Origin: SG8-40 sp963792855 | Lineage (GTDB): Bacteria; Pseudomonadota; Gammaproteobacteria; Burkholderiales; Eutrophovitaceae | DNA length: 64,000 nucleotides | Assembly: GCA_963792855.1 (NCBI GenBank) | Contig: CAWBXZ010000015.1 | Coordinates: forward strand, 26,468-90,467 | Direction: 5' to 3' | Part shown: positions 43,212-53,051 of the stretch, piece after piece | Layout of the letters: every line of letters starts with the position of its first letter | How positions within the stretch are numbered: the first letter of the stretch is position 1 | The notes under the pieces: model-generated | Seen by the model: only the letters and a program-made list of their open reading frames with translations | Databases searched by the model: none | Told to the model about the DNA's origin: nothing | Made by a program: the position numbers and the translations under genes

Positions 43212-43997
43212 ATGAAAAAAGGATTCATACTGACCACCTGTTGTGCCATTCTCGTTTTTGCCGCAGCCGTCCCGGCAATGGCGCAGAACCAGGCGCGTAG
43301 CGACCGTGTTTTCATCAACGATCTCGAGGGGATCTGGATGCACGACGCTTATATCGAAACGCTGAAAAAATCTCGCATGCCCCACAAAGCGGCCAAGAAT
43401 ATCAAGCCCATGATCATCGCCATCAGGCGCGAGGGGCGTGCATTCCCTTTCCTCGCGACCGATTTCGAGAAGGCCGCTCTGATGTTTGTTCTCGATGTCG
43501 AGCCGGATCTCAAGCCCGATTCGTATCGGCTGGTTCTGGCGAAAAAGAACGAGCCGACATCGAGCAACGAAGCTGAGTTCGTCTGGTTCAAGGGCAAGCG
43601 CGACGCCGATCGCAAGTTTCGCGAACTGGCTTTCCAGGACCCGTTCATCATGGATGGAAAGTGGGCCAACTATAAACATGTCGGCATGGAGTTGGGTCCG
43701 GTGGTAAACGGTATCGTTCTTGCTGGCAGTTACAAGGACAAGAGCGGGCAGGAATGGATGTTCAGTGAAACGGGCCAGGCCAGTTTTCCGGACAAGACTT
43801 TCTATTTCGAACTTTCGATTAACGACAAGACGGCCGGTTGTGAGTACTTCGAGGCCGAAGACCTGACCTCGGAAGATGGGAAGAGCTACTACGGATATGC
43901 ATGGAAAGCGGGCAAGCTGCAACTGTTCCGCGCCGGGATCAGCAAAGACCGTGTGCGCTGTGAAACCAAACCGTTTGTCGAGCTGACACCTTTGTAA
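43212..43997 (+). CDS. exported protein of unknown function
   Basis: A 261-residue protein with a signal peptide (LVFAAAVPAMA, cleavage before QNQA). The mature part has a beta-rich pattern with GIWMHDAYIETLKKSRMPHKA near the start and two late cysteines that may pair (CEYFEA, VRCETK). No family recognised. The gene starts 31 bases after the amidase and could be co-transcribed with it. Confidence 0.7.
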   Translation: MKKGFILTTCCAILVFAAAVPAMAQNQARSDRVFINDLEGIWMHDAYIETLKKSRMPHKAAKNIKPMIIAIRREGRAFPFLATDFEKAALMFVLDVEPDLKPDSYRLVLAKKNEPTSSNEAEFVWFKGKRDADRKFRELAFQDPFIMDGKWANYKHVGMELGPVVNGIVLAGSYKDKSGQEWMFSETGQASFPDKTFYFELSINDKTAGCEYFEAEDLTSEDGKSYYGYAWKAGKLQLFRAGISKDRVRCETKPFVELTPL

Positions 43998-44165
43998 GGC
44001 ACCGTATCGGCTTGCTGCCACGGGGCCCGTCGCGCCGCGGCGATATTTTCGGGCGCGACAACGTGAGCGGGCCTCGGCGCCCGGTCACTTTTGGAAGCAA
44101 ACGAGTGCCGTCATGCAGGACGGCCACAACCTGACGGGCACAACATTACGCAGTTCTGACGTTCC

Positions 44166-45614
44166 ATGGCAGAAGACCGGACCGACAACAGGCAAAAGCG
44201 CGTCGACAGCGTCAAGGAGACCGCGGCGGAAGTACGTGCCATCCTGCAAAAGCACCAGCTTGTCGAAGGTCTGGTGCACAAGCAGGACATGCCGCGCCAC
44301 GAGCTGGTTGAAGGCCTGGTGCAAAAACAGAACATCGCCGAGCTGAAGAACAAGCTCGATACCCTGCACCCGGCCGATATCGCCGCGATACTCGAGCAGT
44401 TGCCGCTCGACGAGCGCATGAGCGTCTGGAACATGGTCAAGGCCGAGCTCGACGGCGAGATTCTTCTCGAGGTGTCCGATGCCGTTCGCGAAACCCTGAT
44501 CGCGGACATGGACCCGGAAGAGTTGCTGGCGGCGACCGAGCAACTCGACACCGACGAGATCGCCGACCTCGCACCGGACCTGCCTGACGACGTCATCGCA
44601 GACGTGTTCCGCTCGCTCTCGGTCGAAGAGCGCGAGCAACTGCGCGCGGCGCTGTCTTATCCGGAGGACACGGTTGGCGCGTTGATGGATTTCGAGATGG
44701 TGACGGTACGCGAGGATGTCACCCTCGAAGTCGTGTTGCGTTATTTGCGGCGCATGGAAGAGCTTCCGGAGAATACCGACCAGTTGTTCGTTGTCGACCG
44801 GCGCGAATCGCTGCGCGGCGTCCTGCCCATCAGTCAACTGGTCGTGTCTGCCCCGGAGCGCCTGGTCTCGGAGGTCATGACCACGGACTTCGTGTCGTTT
44901 CAACCCGAAAACAAGGCGGACGATGCCGCGCAGGCGGTGGAACGCTACGATCTCGTGTCCGCTCCGGTTGTAGACGTTCGTAACCGCATAGTCGGGCGGG
45001 TCACCGTGACCGACATCCTCGATTACATCAGGGAAGACACCGAGAATGAAATCCTCGGCAAGGTCGGCCTGCGCGACGAGGACCTGTTTTCCTCGGTGTG
45101 GAAGAGCGCCAGGAACCGCTGGCTGTGGCTGGCGATCAACTTGTGCACGGCATTTTTCGCCTCACGCGTGATCGGTTTGTTCGAAGGTTCCATCGAGAAG
45201 CTCGTTGCTCTCGCTGCGCTGATGCCGATCGTCGCCGCCATTGCCGGCAACTCCGGAAACCAGACCGTCGCGCTCATTGTGCGTGCGCTCGCATTCGGTG
45301 AAATAAACCGGGCCAACGCCAAACGGCTGTTGGCCAAGGAACTCTCGGTCGCTTTTCTCAATGGCCTGATGTGGGGCAGCGTTGCCGGTGCCTTTGCGTG
45401 GTTGCTGTACGGGAGTATCGGACTCGGCGTGGTAATGGTCGGGGCAATGATGCTCAACCTTCTCGTTGGCGCGGCCGTCGGGATGCTGGTGCCGTTGACG
45501 CTGCAGAAGATGAACCGCGATCCCGCCATTGGCTCATCGGTACTGCTCACCTTCAGTACCGACAGCATGGGTTTCCTGATTTTTCTCGGGCTCGCCACCT
45601 TGTTTCTTGTCTGA
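44166..45614 (+). CDS. mgtE: magnesium transporter MgtE
   Basis: A 482-residue Mg2+ channel. The N-terminal superhelical domain is Glu/Asp-rich (HPADIAAILEQLP, LLAATEQLDTDEIADL). Two CBS domains follow (about 165-290: GALMDFEMVTV, SEVMTTDFVSF) that sense Mg2+. Then five hydrophobic segments contain the pore signature AAIAGNSGNQTVALIVRAL. Full length. No Mg riboswitch was recognised upstream. Confidence 0.95.
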   Translation: MAEDRTDNRQKRVDSVKETAAEVRAILQKHQLVEGLVHKQDMPRHELVEGLVQKQNIAELKNKLDTLHPADIAAILEQLPLDERMSVWNMVKAELDGEILLEVSDAVRETLIADMDPEELLAATEQLDTDEIADLAPDLPDDVIADVFRSLSVEEREQLRAALSYPEDTVGALMDFEMVTVREDVTLEVVLRYLRRMEELPENTDQLFVVDRRESLRGVLPISQLVVSAPERLVSEVMTTDFVSFQPENKADDAAQAVERYDLVSAPVVDVRNRIVGRVTVTDILDYIREDTENEILGKVGLRDEDLFSSVWKSARNRWLWLAINLCTAFFASRVIGLFEGSIEKLVALAALMPIVAAIAGNSGNQTVALIVRALAFGEINRANAKRLLAKELSVAFLNGLMWGSVAGAFAWLLYGSIGLGVVMVGAMMLNLLVGAAVGMLVPLTLQKMNRDPAIGSSVLLTFSTDSMGFLIFLGLATLFLV

Positions 45615-45894
45615 GTCGGCCGGTCCGGCGGGCGGCGCCGGCCTGCCCGGTTCAGCGGCAGGTTGCTTTTCGGCCGCCGCGGGCGGGTCGTATTAAGCGT
45701 GGTCTGATCGCCAGTGTGAAGCGTCGCGTCCGGTATCCGCATCCATCAAGCTTTCGGGTATGCGCGCCCGGAACCCGATGCGGCGATGTCCTTCCGGGTG
45801 AAGCAAGGGTAGACTGCTGGCAGTCGCAACACGCAAGTGGTATGAGTTCTTTGTCATCAAGGATAATCCCGCCAAACAGCAAGCAGATTGCGGA

Positions 45895-46359
45895 ATGACC
45901 CAGGACAGGCCCGACGAAGAGAAGTACCTCCCGTATTTGCGCTACGCCACGATTGGCGACGTGTGGCGCGTGACCTGGTTTGCGGTAGTGGTCTGGCTCG
46001 CACTGAGTGGCATCGGTTTCGGATTTGGCTACTTGCTCCCGTACGTGAGCACCGCGCTCAGCAATGAAGCGCACTGGGAGTTTACGAAATATCTGCCGAA
46101 GTGGCTCTGGATCACCAGCGTCCTCGGCGCAGCGATCTGGTTCGCGAGGGGCCGCACACTCCACTACAAGGTGCCAAGAGTCGGATTCGCCATCTGGCTG
46201 TTTCTGGTGCTCGGCTTTGGCGCGTTCTTCTATGTCACCGAAAACGGACCGGCGTGGCTGGTTTCCCCCCTGTTCTTTGCGATCCTTTTAATCAATGTCT
46301 CTTTGCAAATGATCAACGAGGATGGCGAAAAGAACTATCGGCAGACCAATGGCCAGTAG
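45895..46359 (+). CDS. small integral membrane protein of unknown function
   Basis: A 154-residue protein with four predicted membrane segments (VTWFAVVVWLALSGIGFGFG, LWITSVLGAAIWFA, VGFAIWLFLVLGFGAFF, LVSPLFFAILLINVS) and charged termini. No family is recognised. The 280 bases between mgtE and this gene hold no gene. Confidence 0.6.
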   Translation: MTQDRPDEEKYLPYLRYATIGDVWRVTWFAVVVWLALSGIGFGFGYLLPYVSTALSNEAHWEFTKYLPKWLWITSVLGAAIWFARGRTLHYKVPRVGFAIWLFLVLGFGAFFYVTENGPAWLVSPLFFAILLINVSLQMINEDGEKNYRQTNGQ

Positions 46360-46427
46360 CGGACCGCGCCACGATACGCCAAAGCCGATTGGGTAGAGTT
46401 GACGCAACACATGGATCGGGAATCGCA

Positions 46428-46899
46428 ATGAGTAAGCTTCTGTTACGGCTGGCTACACATCTGCTCGCAGGGGCAATCGGATTTGCGGCTGGCATCTACT
46501 TGCTGCCGATACTGATTGCGCCGCCGGCACCGGCAGACACCGAGATACAGGCAATCGCGCGTTACGCATTATTCACGGGTACGTTCAGGCGCGATCTGCA
46601 GGACAGCGACGCCTTGCACTGGGGTGAAGGCAAGGTCTCGGTCGGGCCGCAGGCGGTCACGCTGCAAGGGAAACTGGCACCCGGTCCGGACTACCAGTTG
46701 TACCTTTCCCCGGAATTCGTCGAGACGGAGCAGGACTTTATCCGGCTGAAGGACCAAATGGTTCGGGTGGGCGATGTGAAAACCTTTCGAGAACTTCGTG
46801 GTCGAGTTGCCCGGTACGATTGATCCGGCCAACTACAACACCGTCATTGTCTGGTGTGAGTCCTTCGCCCAGTTCATTACCGCCGCGAAGTATCGGTAA
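46428..46899 (+). CDS. DM13 domain protein, apparent one-base frameshift
   Basis: A membrane-anchored DM13 protein of about 157 residues once repaired. The N-terminal anchor is LLAGAIGFAAGIYLLPILIA; the domain has LFTGTFRRDLQDSDALHWGEG. As written the frame runs into a stop at 46823. Removing one T from TTT at 46785-46787 restores KTFENFVVELPGTIDPANY and then TVIVWCESFAQFITAAKY, the standard DM13 ending with its conserved Cys. DM13 domains are proposed redox or electron-transfer modules. Confidence 0.8.
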
Positions 46900-46992
46900 G
46901 AACGACGCGCGGTTTGTCGCGGCAACGCGTTACGCGCCCGGATCGAGGCCCAAAGGGAGTCTGTCAGTTGTTGCGGCGCGGGCGCCTTGCGC

Positions 46993-47048
46993 CCAAAAAA
47001 ATGCGAGGAGACCACCAGACAGTATTTGCTGTCCGACAGCCTCCTCGC
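46993..47048 (-). terminator. intrinsic terminator for the small exported protein gene
   Basis: On the minus strand TGCGAGGAG pairs with CTCCTCGCA across a loop that itself has a CTGTC/GACAG stem, followed by seven T. It lies 34 bases after the stop at 47082. Confidence 0.85.
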
Positions 47049-47081
47049 ACGGTTGAGCGAATCAACCGGAGGGGGAGGAAC

Positions 47082-47327
47082 TCAGTTATGCGTGACCGAG
47101 GACAAATCGCCGAAGCGGTAGTTGCCAGCGGACTTCGCGAAGGGCTTGACGTCGCTGCGCGGCGCACCTGCGTTGCGGTCACTCCAGCGCGGCTCGGTGA
47201 TCTGGCCGACTTGCTGCGCCTGGCCGGCTTTCTGGCCGTGGGTGACGTTTGACAGATCGCTCACAGCGGCGAAGGCGTTCATCGAAAGTCCGAGCAGGGC
47301 GGTGGCGATGGTGGTCTTGATGATCAT
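47082..47327 (-). CDS. small exported protein
   Basis: An 81-residue protein with a signal peptide (TTIATALLGLSMNAFA). The mature 60 residues are polar, with SDLSNVTHG near the start and DLSSVTHN at the very end, a small internal echo. AGGAGAT lies seven bases before ATG 47327, and the gene has its own terminator, so it is a discrete small gene. No family recognised. Confidence 0.7.
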   Translation of the reverse strand: MIIKTTIATALLGLSMNAFAAVSDLSNVTHGQKAGQAQQVGQITEPRWSDRNAGAPRSDVKPFAKSAGNYRFGDLSSVTHN

Positions 47328-47575
47328 GGTGGTATCTCCTAAGAAAGTAAGTAATGGGTGAGTAGTCATCTCGCGTAAATGTTTAACCGTGCGAGTGGTT
47401 ACAGATTACGGATCAGGAGCCGCAGGCGCTGCGAAGCGTGGCGCAGCGAGAATGTGCGGAAATACCGGTACTCAGGAAGGAAGCATCTGGATCTGTGGCC
47501 GGATGTTGGGCAACGCGATGCCCGGAGTCGCAGCGGGAATTTCGCAGAATGGTGCAGCTTCTAGATGGCTCTCAA

Positions 47576-47884
47576 TTATGAGATAGCTTTGGCCAGGTCT
47601 CTGGGAGACGCACCGAGGGCCAGAAGCGATTTGACCAGCAGGTCTATCGAAACTGACGGGTCACCCGCTTCCATCTTTGCGACGCGCGATTGACTGGTTC
47701 TGATGAGCCTGGCCACTTCGACCTGGCTGAGTTTTTCTTTTACGCGCTTTTGTCTGAGCGATTTGCTTAAGGCAAGTTTCAACTCAATATACGCAGCCTC
47801 TTCCGGTGACAGGTCGAGAAACTCAGCCACAGACCCCGTCTTCCAGCCCTTGGCTTCAAGTGCTCTTTTCTTGGCCGCTTTCAT
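47576..47884 (-). CDS. XRE-family antitoxin (HigA-like)
   Basis: A 102-residue protein with a helix-turn-helix: EKLSQVEVARLIRTSQSRVAKMEAGD, preceded by a helical N-terminal segment with EEAAYIELKLALSKSLR. This fits the antitoxin partner of phage-Gp49-like HigB toxins. The gene follows the toxin frame with a 29-base overlap. Intact. Confidence 0.85.
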   Translation of the reverse strand: MKAAKKRALEAKGWKTGSVAEFLDLSPEEAAYIELKLALSKSLRQKRVKEKLSQVEVARLIRTSQSRVAKMEAGDPSVSIDLLVKSLLALGASPRDLAKAIS

Positions 47885-48212
47885 TATCGTAGTTCCTCAA
47901 TCTTTTCTTACATAGGTCAATAATCGATTTAGGTGTTTTGCTTGTTTTCTTCTCGAACACCTCAGCAATCACAATTGCGTCCGGATCCATTCTTTAAACG
48001 ATTCGCCAAATCTTGTTCTCGTCCGTGATTCTGAGCTCATGACAACGTTTTCCAATCGTTGGCATCGGTCGGGAATGAGGCAACGAAACCTGATGGCCGC
48101 TCTGAAGCAGTCTTAGTAAATACCCGACTTGAATACGCGCGGCTGAAGAGAACGGAGGCGATTGAACTTCTCCGTGAAGCCAAGCGAGTGGTTTATGTGT
48201 TGGGCTCACCAT
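47856..48212 (-). pseudogene. HigB/Gp49-like (RelE-superfamily) toxin interrupted by a stop codon
   Basis: The first 73 codons (48212-47994) match phage-derived Gp49-like toxins: PLAWLHGEVQSPPFSSAAR, SLPHSRPMPTIGKRCHELRI, then IWRIV. At 47994-47996 a TAA stands where a Tyr codon is expected. The same frame continues with RMDPDAIVIAEVFEKKTSKT and ends at 47856, overlapping the antitoxin start. This is a substitution, not a frameshift. The truncated product lacks the C-terminal catalytic part, so the toxin is probably inactive. Confidence 0.8.
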
Positions 48213-48219
48213 CGCCAAT

Positions 48220-48239
48220 ATATGTCATATTAGACATAT
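48220..48239. promoter_or_regulatory. palindrome upstream of the toxin gene, likely HigA operator
   Basis: ATATGTC and GACATAT form 7-bp arms around ATATTA, eight bases upstream of the toxin ATG (48212, minus strand). Toxin-antitoxin operons of this type are autorepressed through such inverted repeats; assignment rests on position and symmetry. Confidence 0.6.
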
Positions 48240-48659
48240 TCGCAAGGGCTGATGACCAGGCAGCCATGGATGTTTCCACGATTTGGACCCAGGTGAGTGT
48301 TCGAAGCCCGCTTTTAACCGTTCTTTCGTCAATAGGTGTGACAATCACGATACGATTTGCCTCACTACGAGGTTGCGATGCCCTCGATATGGTTCCCAAC
48401 CCGCCTCAAGCAACCCCGGTAAGCCTTTGATTCTGAGGAACGAGTGTGAGGTTAAGACACTGTTCTATTGGATCTTTCCGGTTTTCTGATTATTATTGGC
48501 AGTTCCTCTAACGAACCGGATACGGGCACGGAGGAGCGATGCCAACCGCATAACGACTATTTCGGTGTTGAGCGGCTGGCAACGTAAGGGAGGGTGCAGG
48601 TTTTCGGGAATCTGTGCTCAACGCAACACAAAAATAAAAAGCAATAAGCGATTGGCAGC
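48240..48659. other. gene-free stretch between the toxin-antitoxin pair and the secretion locus
   Basis: About 420 bases without a convincing gene. Short frames here lack family similarity and RBS. The strong AT to GC shift near 48500 marks the edge of the secretion locus. Confidence 0.5.
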
Positions 48660-50826
48660 ATGGACCGTTACTACGGGTTACCCGTTAGCGGTGCTGACCT
48701 TGCGTGGGCGTTGGCCAGCATTGCGGGGCTTCACAAGAAGCCATTTGATGCGCAACTGTTGTTGCAACAGTTCGCGCCGCCCTATTCCGTGGCCACGCTC
48801 GAGGCTGCGGCGCAGACACTCGGTTTTGACACCCAGGTTGCTTCTCGTTCGCTCGACAAACTTGCGCGTACCGATCTGCCTTGCATTGCGGTACTGATCG
48901 CGACACCGGAATCAGTCAATCCGAAAGACGGCGGTGGCGATGCACGATCCGCATCCCATCTCGTTAGTGACGAAAAGAGTGAAACGACCGAGATGCCCCC
49001 ACCGCCCACTGGCGAATTGGTGTTGGTCACCGCCGTTGACGCCGAGCGCGTACAGTACTTCTCGCGCACCAGCAAGGTGCCGGAGATCGTCGAGCGCAAA
49101 CAGTTCGAACAACGCTTTACTGGTGAGCACATTCATTTCGCGCCGAAAGACGCACCGCTCAAAGATGCCGACGCGGTCCACCTGACCAAAGCCGAGTTCG
49201 GGTTTCACTGGTTTGTCCCCGAACTCCTCAAGCACCGAAAAATCTGGCGGGACGTGCTCACCGCCTCTCTTGTGATCCAGATTCTCGCACTGGCCACGCC
49301 GATCTTCACCCAGGTCGTGATCGACAAGGTGGTCGTGCATCAGACCATGAGCACCTTGTACGTCATCGGGCTCGGGCTGGTGATGTTCCTGTTGTTCTCC
49401 GGTGCGCTGTCCTGGGCGCGTCAGTACCTGATCCTGCATACCGGCAACCGCGTCGATGCCGTGCTCGGCAGCCAGGTCTTCGAACACCTGCTCAAAGCTG
49501 CCGCCACGCTACTTCGAACACCGCCCGACCGGCGTCGTGATCACGCGCGTGCACGCGGTCGAGACCATACGCGAATTCATCACCGGTGCCGCTATCGCGC
49601 TGATCCTCGACTTGCCGTTCCTGGTGGTGTTTTTGGCGATCATGTTCTGGTACTCCTGGCTGCTGACCCTGATCGCACTTGGCTTTCTCGCCACGATCAC
49701 GGTTATCAGCCTCGCCATCGTGCCCACCTTGCGCAGGCGCATCAACAAGCAGTTTCTGCTCGGCGCCAGAAACCAGGCTTTCCTCACCGAATACATCTCC
49801 GGCATCGAAACGGTCAAATCGCTGCAGATGGAACCGCAACTCAAGAGAACGTTCGGCGACTATCTCGCCAGTTTTCTGCATGCCGGATTTCGTACCCGGC
49901 AGCTATCCAACACCTACAACGTCGCCACCACCACGCTGGAACAACTGATGACGGTATCCATTCTCTGTGTCGGCGCCTGGTACGTCATCAACAACGTCGG
50001 CTTCACCATCGGCATGCTGGTCGCGTTCAACATGTTCACCGCACGCCTGTCGCAACCGGTGCTGCGCATCGCCGGCCTGTGGCAGGAATTCCAGCAAGCC
50101 GCCATCGCCGTCAAACGGCTGGGCGACGTCATGAACGCCCCGCCCGAGCCGTACTCCACTGTTCCGGCAAGAAGCCGCCACGGCGAAGGCAAAATTGAGA
50201 TCGAAAACCTGTCGTTTCGCTACGGCGAAGACCGTCCGTACCTTTACCAGCACCTCAACCTCAAGATCGAGGCGGGCAGCACCATTGCCATCATGGGCCC
50301 ATCGGGCAGCGGCAAAAGCACGCTGGCGAAGTTGATGCAGGGCTTCTACCAGCCGACCGAAGGCAGCATCAGAATCGACGGCCTCGATATCCGCCACCTT
50401 TCGGCCAACGAACTGCAGAAGCCACTTCGGCGTCGTCCCGCAGGAAACCGTGCTGTTCTCCGGCACCATCTACGACAACATCATCGTTGCCAATCCGCAT
50501 GCGAGCTTCGAGCAGATCATCCAGGCGTGCAGGATGGCCGAGATACACGACGTCATCGAGCAACTCCCGCAGGGTTACCAGACCGCCATCGGCGAACACG
50601 GCGCCGGACTGTCCGGCGGACAGAAGCAACGCATCGCCATCGCACGAGCACTGCTCAAGCGCCCGAAGATACTGATCTTCGATGAGGCGACCAGTAATCT
50701 GGACGAAGAAACGGCGAATGCATTCGGGGAGACGATCAATGCGCTCAGGGGTAAGGTCACGATTGTGTTGATTGCGCATCGGTTGCCCGGAAGGTCCAAT
50801 ACGCAAAGGTACTAGCGTCGATCTAA
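48660..50826 (+). CDS. type I secretion ABC exporter (RtxB/HlyB-like), frameshifted
   Basis: When repaired, an exporter of about 720 residues. N-terminal C39-like domain (about 1-130, MDRYYGLPVSGADLAWALAS) without the catalytic Cys, as in RTX exporters. The membrane domain starts near residue 190 (KIWRDVLTASLVIQILALA). The ATPase domain has Walker A GPSGSGKST, signature LSGGQKQRIAIARAL and Walker B ILIFDEATS. Frame breaks: AAA at 49494-49496 (removing one A gives LKLPPRYFEHRPTGVV) and CC at 50422-50423 (gives HFGVVPQETVLFSGT). There are possibly two more at 50786 and 50796 that set the C terminus. It should export the RTX protein encoded downstream. Confidence 0.85.
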
Positions 50827-50969
50827 AGGTCTGCCAGACAACGAAACGCAGTGCTAGATACGCACACGGTCGACAAGCGAGCAATTCAAGATGCAAGAAA
50901 ACATGCGCGTTTCATTACTGGAGCTTTTGGGGTAAACTGGATACCGCTGACGATCTTTTACGTGATTGT

Positions 50970-52103
50970 TCCACTTTGTGCTCGTATTATTTTCTACCAA
51001 CTGCTTGGCGACTGAAGTATCAAAGAGGGTAATGAGTATAAATGGTTATTCGGATGGGGAGTGATTTGATCTGGGGGATACGGCGATTGTTTGCGGTCTC
51101 TCCCTGTGGCTCGAGGAGTCGAGGCCACAAAGCTTGCCGCGCTCTTTTTTGGGTTGCCCGGTCGTGGGCGTTTCCGCGGATCTGGTCAACAAGAGGGGAT
51201 TGTTCAAGTTCGAACGAGCAACGGATGGAGGTGGTGCGATTTGCACGATGACGGTGGTGACAGTGCCCGGACAGTGGAAAACGTGGGCATGTTAGATGCG
51301 GGCGAGGCTGCCTGATTCGTCTATAAGGCCAGATGAGGACCTCTTATCACGCAATGAGTGACCAGTATGGAATCGAGGATCTCTACGGAAGGGCGCAGGG
51401 AGACGCCGAAGAGATGGCAATGTACGTAGGAGAATCACCCATATTCCAGAATAAACCACCGCGAGGCAGCGAGGGCTACTGGTTCATTGAACAACAGCCT
51501 AGTCGAATGTCCCGGAACGAGGTAGGACTATCGGTGAAGCCTTTACTGGTCAGTGATCCAGACGCCGCGCGACCTGCAAACCAATGCCAAAGGGGAAAGC
51601 CAGCATATGAGGTAAAGCAAGGTCGCCGCGTGGAGAAATTGCTCAGCCGTTACGGCTGCTCCACCGAAAGAGCTCAGCAACGAAAGATATGCGCGATAAC
51701 TGGATAGGGGCCGGGCGTATAAAGATATAAATATGCAACAGTACAAAGTCTCGCGGAACGCACAGGGTTCTTTCCGTGCTCAGCGGAGATTTGTCGCCAA
51801 AAAAGGGCTTCAGTCAAGCATGGTCAGGGTGCTTTCCACCAAGAAGGATTTACGATCCAGAGGGCAAATGTGTTAGGCCCCTTACACGCAGTGTTGCGAA
51901 CCAACGCAGATTTACATCCGAAGGCGAGTGAACCGAATCTGCAGAGGATGACGATTCTGGCCGACGGAAAATTACAAAAGTATGCAGACATGGTCAATTT
52001 GCAACCGCCGCAGAAGCCTGTCGGCAGAGCATTCAAGTTGGGTTAATCCTTTCGCAATTGCAACACAAGGCAACACCGGTAAATTCCTGAGGATCCCACG
52101 AAC
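50970..52103 (+). pseudogene. unit A: decayed tandem copy of the accessory membrane gene and the RTX gene start
   Basis: This stretch aligns along its length with 53052-54240 (unit B). Shared anchors include TATTTTCTACCAAC, GGTTATTCGGATGGGGA, GCCGCGCTCTTTTTT, GACAGTGGAAAACGTG, GATATGCGCGA-AACTGGATAG, TTACACGCAGTGTTG and ATGGTCAATTTGCAA. Unit A has many more substitutions, gaps and stops and no long frame. Its end matches the RTX N terminus near codon 45 and is cut there by the REP-transposase element. It is therefore the older, interrupted copy. The 140 bases before it (50827-50969) hold nothing recognisable. Confidence 0.8.
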
Positions 52104-53042
52104 GGGGTCGGACCTCTGCAACGTCTTGAAATGCAACCTTTACAGATCAGATTGAGTACTGTTTTGAGCCTTAAAAGCCTTTTTTGATGCCCAAAACCGC
52201 ACTCTAAGGATTTCAATCGATGCCGCGCGCCAACCGACACTTTCTGCATGGCCTTGTCTGGCACATCACGCACCGCTGCCACCGGCGTGAGTTCCTGCTC
52301 AAGTTCGCGCGCGACCGGCGCAACTACTTGCAGTGGCTGTATCAAGCACGCAAGCGCTTCGATCTGTGCATTCTGAACTACGTCGTGACCTCCAATCACA
52401 TTCACCTGCTCGTACTGGACCGAGGTGAAGACATCACTTCGCGCAGCATGCAACTGGCCGCAGGCAGAACAGCACAACAGTACAACCGCAGAAAGGCACG
52501 ACAAGGCGCGTTCTGGGAAGACCGCTATCACGCAACGGCAATTCAAAGTGGATGCACACCTGCACCGCTGTTTGGTCTACATCGATCTGAACATGGTGCG
52601 CGCTGGCGCAGTTGACCCATCCTCGGCAATGGGAACACAGCGGTTATAACGAAATACAAACCCCACCGAGTCGCTACCGACTCATTGACCTCACTGCACT
52701 GACAGACCTTTGCGGGTTCTCCTCCACGGAAGAATTGCAGAGTGCACACAGGCAGTGGGTAGCAAGTGCACTTGAAGAAGACGACCCAGGTGCGCCAGGC
52801 GCACTGGTCAGAGTCCATTGCGGTAGGCAGTGAACGATTTGCAGAAAGGGTGAAAGAAAAACTGGGCATCACCGCGAAACATCGTGATGTGATGCAAGAA
52901 GAGGAAAGTTACACGTTACGCGAGCCGCTGCTTGCTTATACGGCTCGCTTTAATACCGAAATGGTGCCTTTAAGGGCTGAGAACAGCGTTTATTGGGACG
53001 TTAATGTCTGGAGCGTCAGATGCTTAGCGAGGTCCGACCCCG
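52104..53042 (+). mobile_element. REP-associated transposase element with inverted terminal repeats
   Basis: CGGGGTCGGACCTC at 52104-52117 and its exact complement GAGGTCCGACCCCG at 53029-53042 bracket a Y1-type transposase gene. The terminal sequence is itself a small palindrome (GGTC-G-GACC), as expected for a REP sequence recognised by RAYT transposases. The element sits at the end of unit A, inside what was the RTX coding start of that copy. Confidence 0.82.
52220..53027 (+). CDS. REP-associated tyrosine transposase (RAYT), frameshifted
   Basis: A Y1/HUH transposase of roughly 265 residues when repaired. The HUH motif is in TSNHIHLLVLD; the catalytic Tyr region is near QQYNRRKARQGAFWEDRYHATAI; VYIDLNMVRAGAV is the usual third block. 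Three one-base frame breaks: AAA 52545-52547, TT 52612-52613 and CCC 52785-52787. Each is repaired by dropping one base, giving IQVDAHLHRCLVYIDLN, AVTHPRQWEHSGY and DDQVRQAHWSESIAVGS. The end is uncertain. RAYTs mobilise or maintain REP palindromes and are usually single-copy. Confidence 0.82.
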
Positions 53043-53051
53043 AAACAAGCT

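Noticed and set aside
47994..47996. Toxin stop explained as another +1 homopolymer error
   Set aside because: The reading frame is the same before and after the stop, so removing a base does not repair it; a substitution is required.
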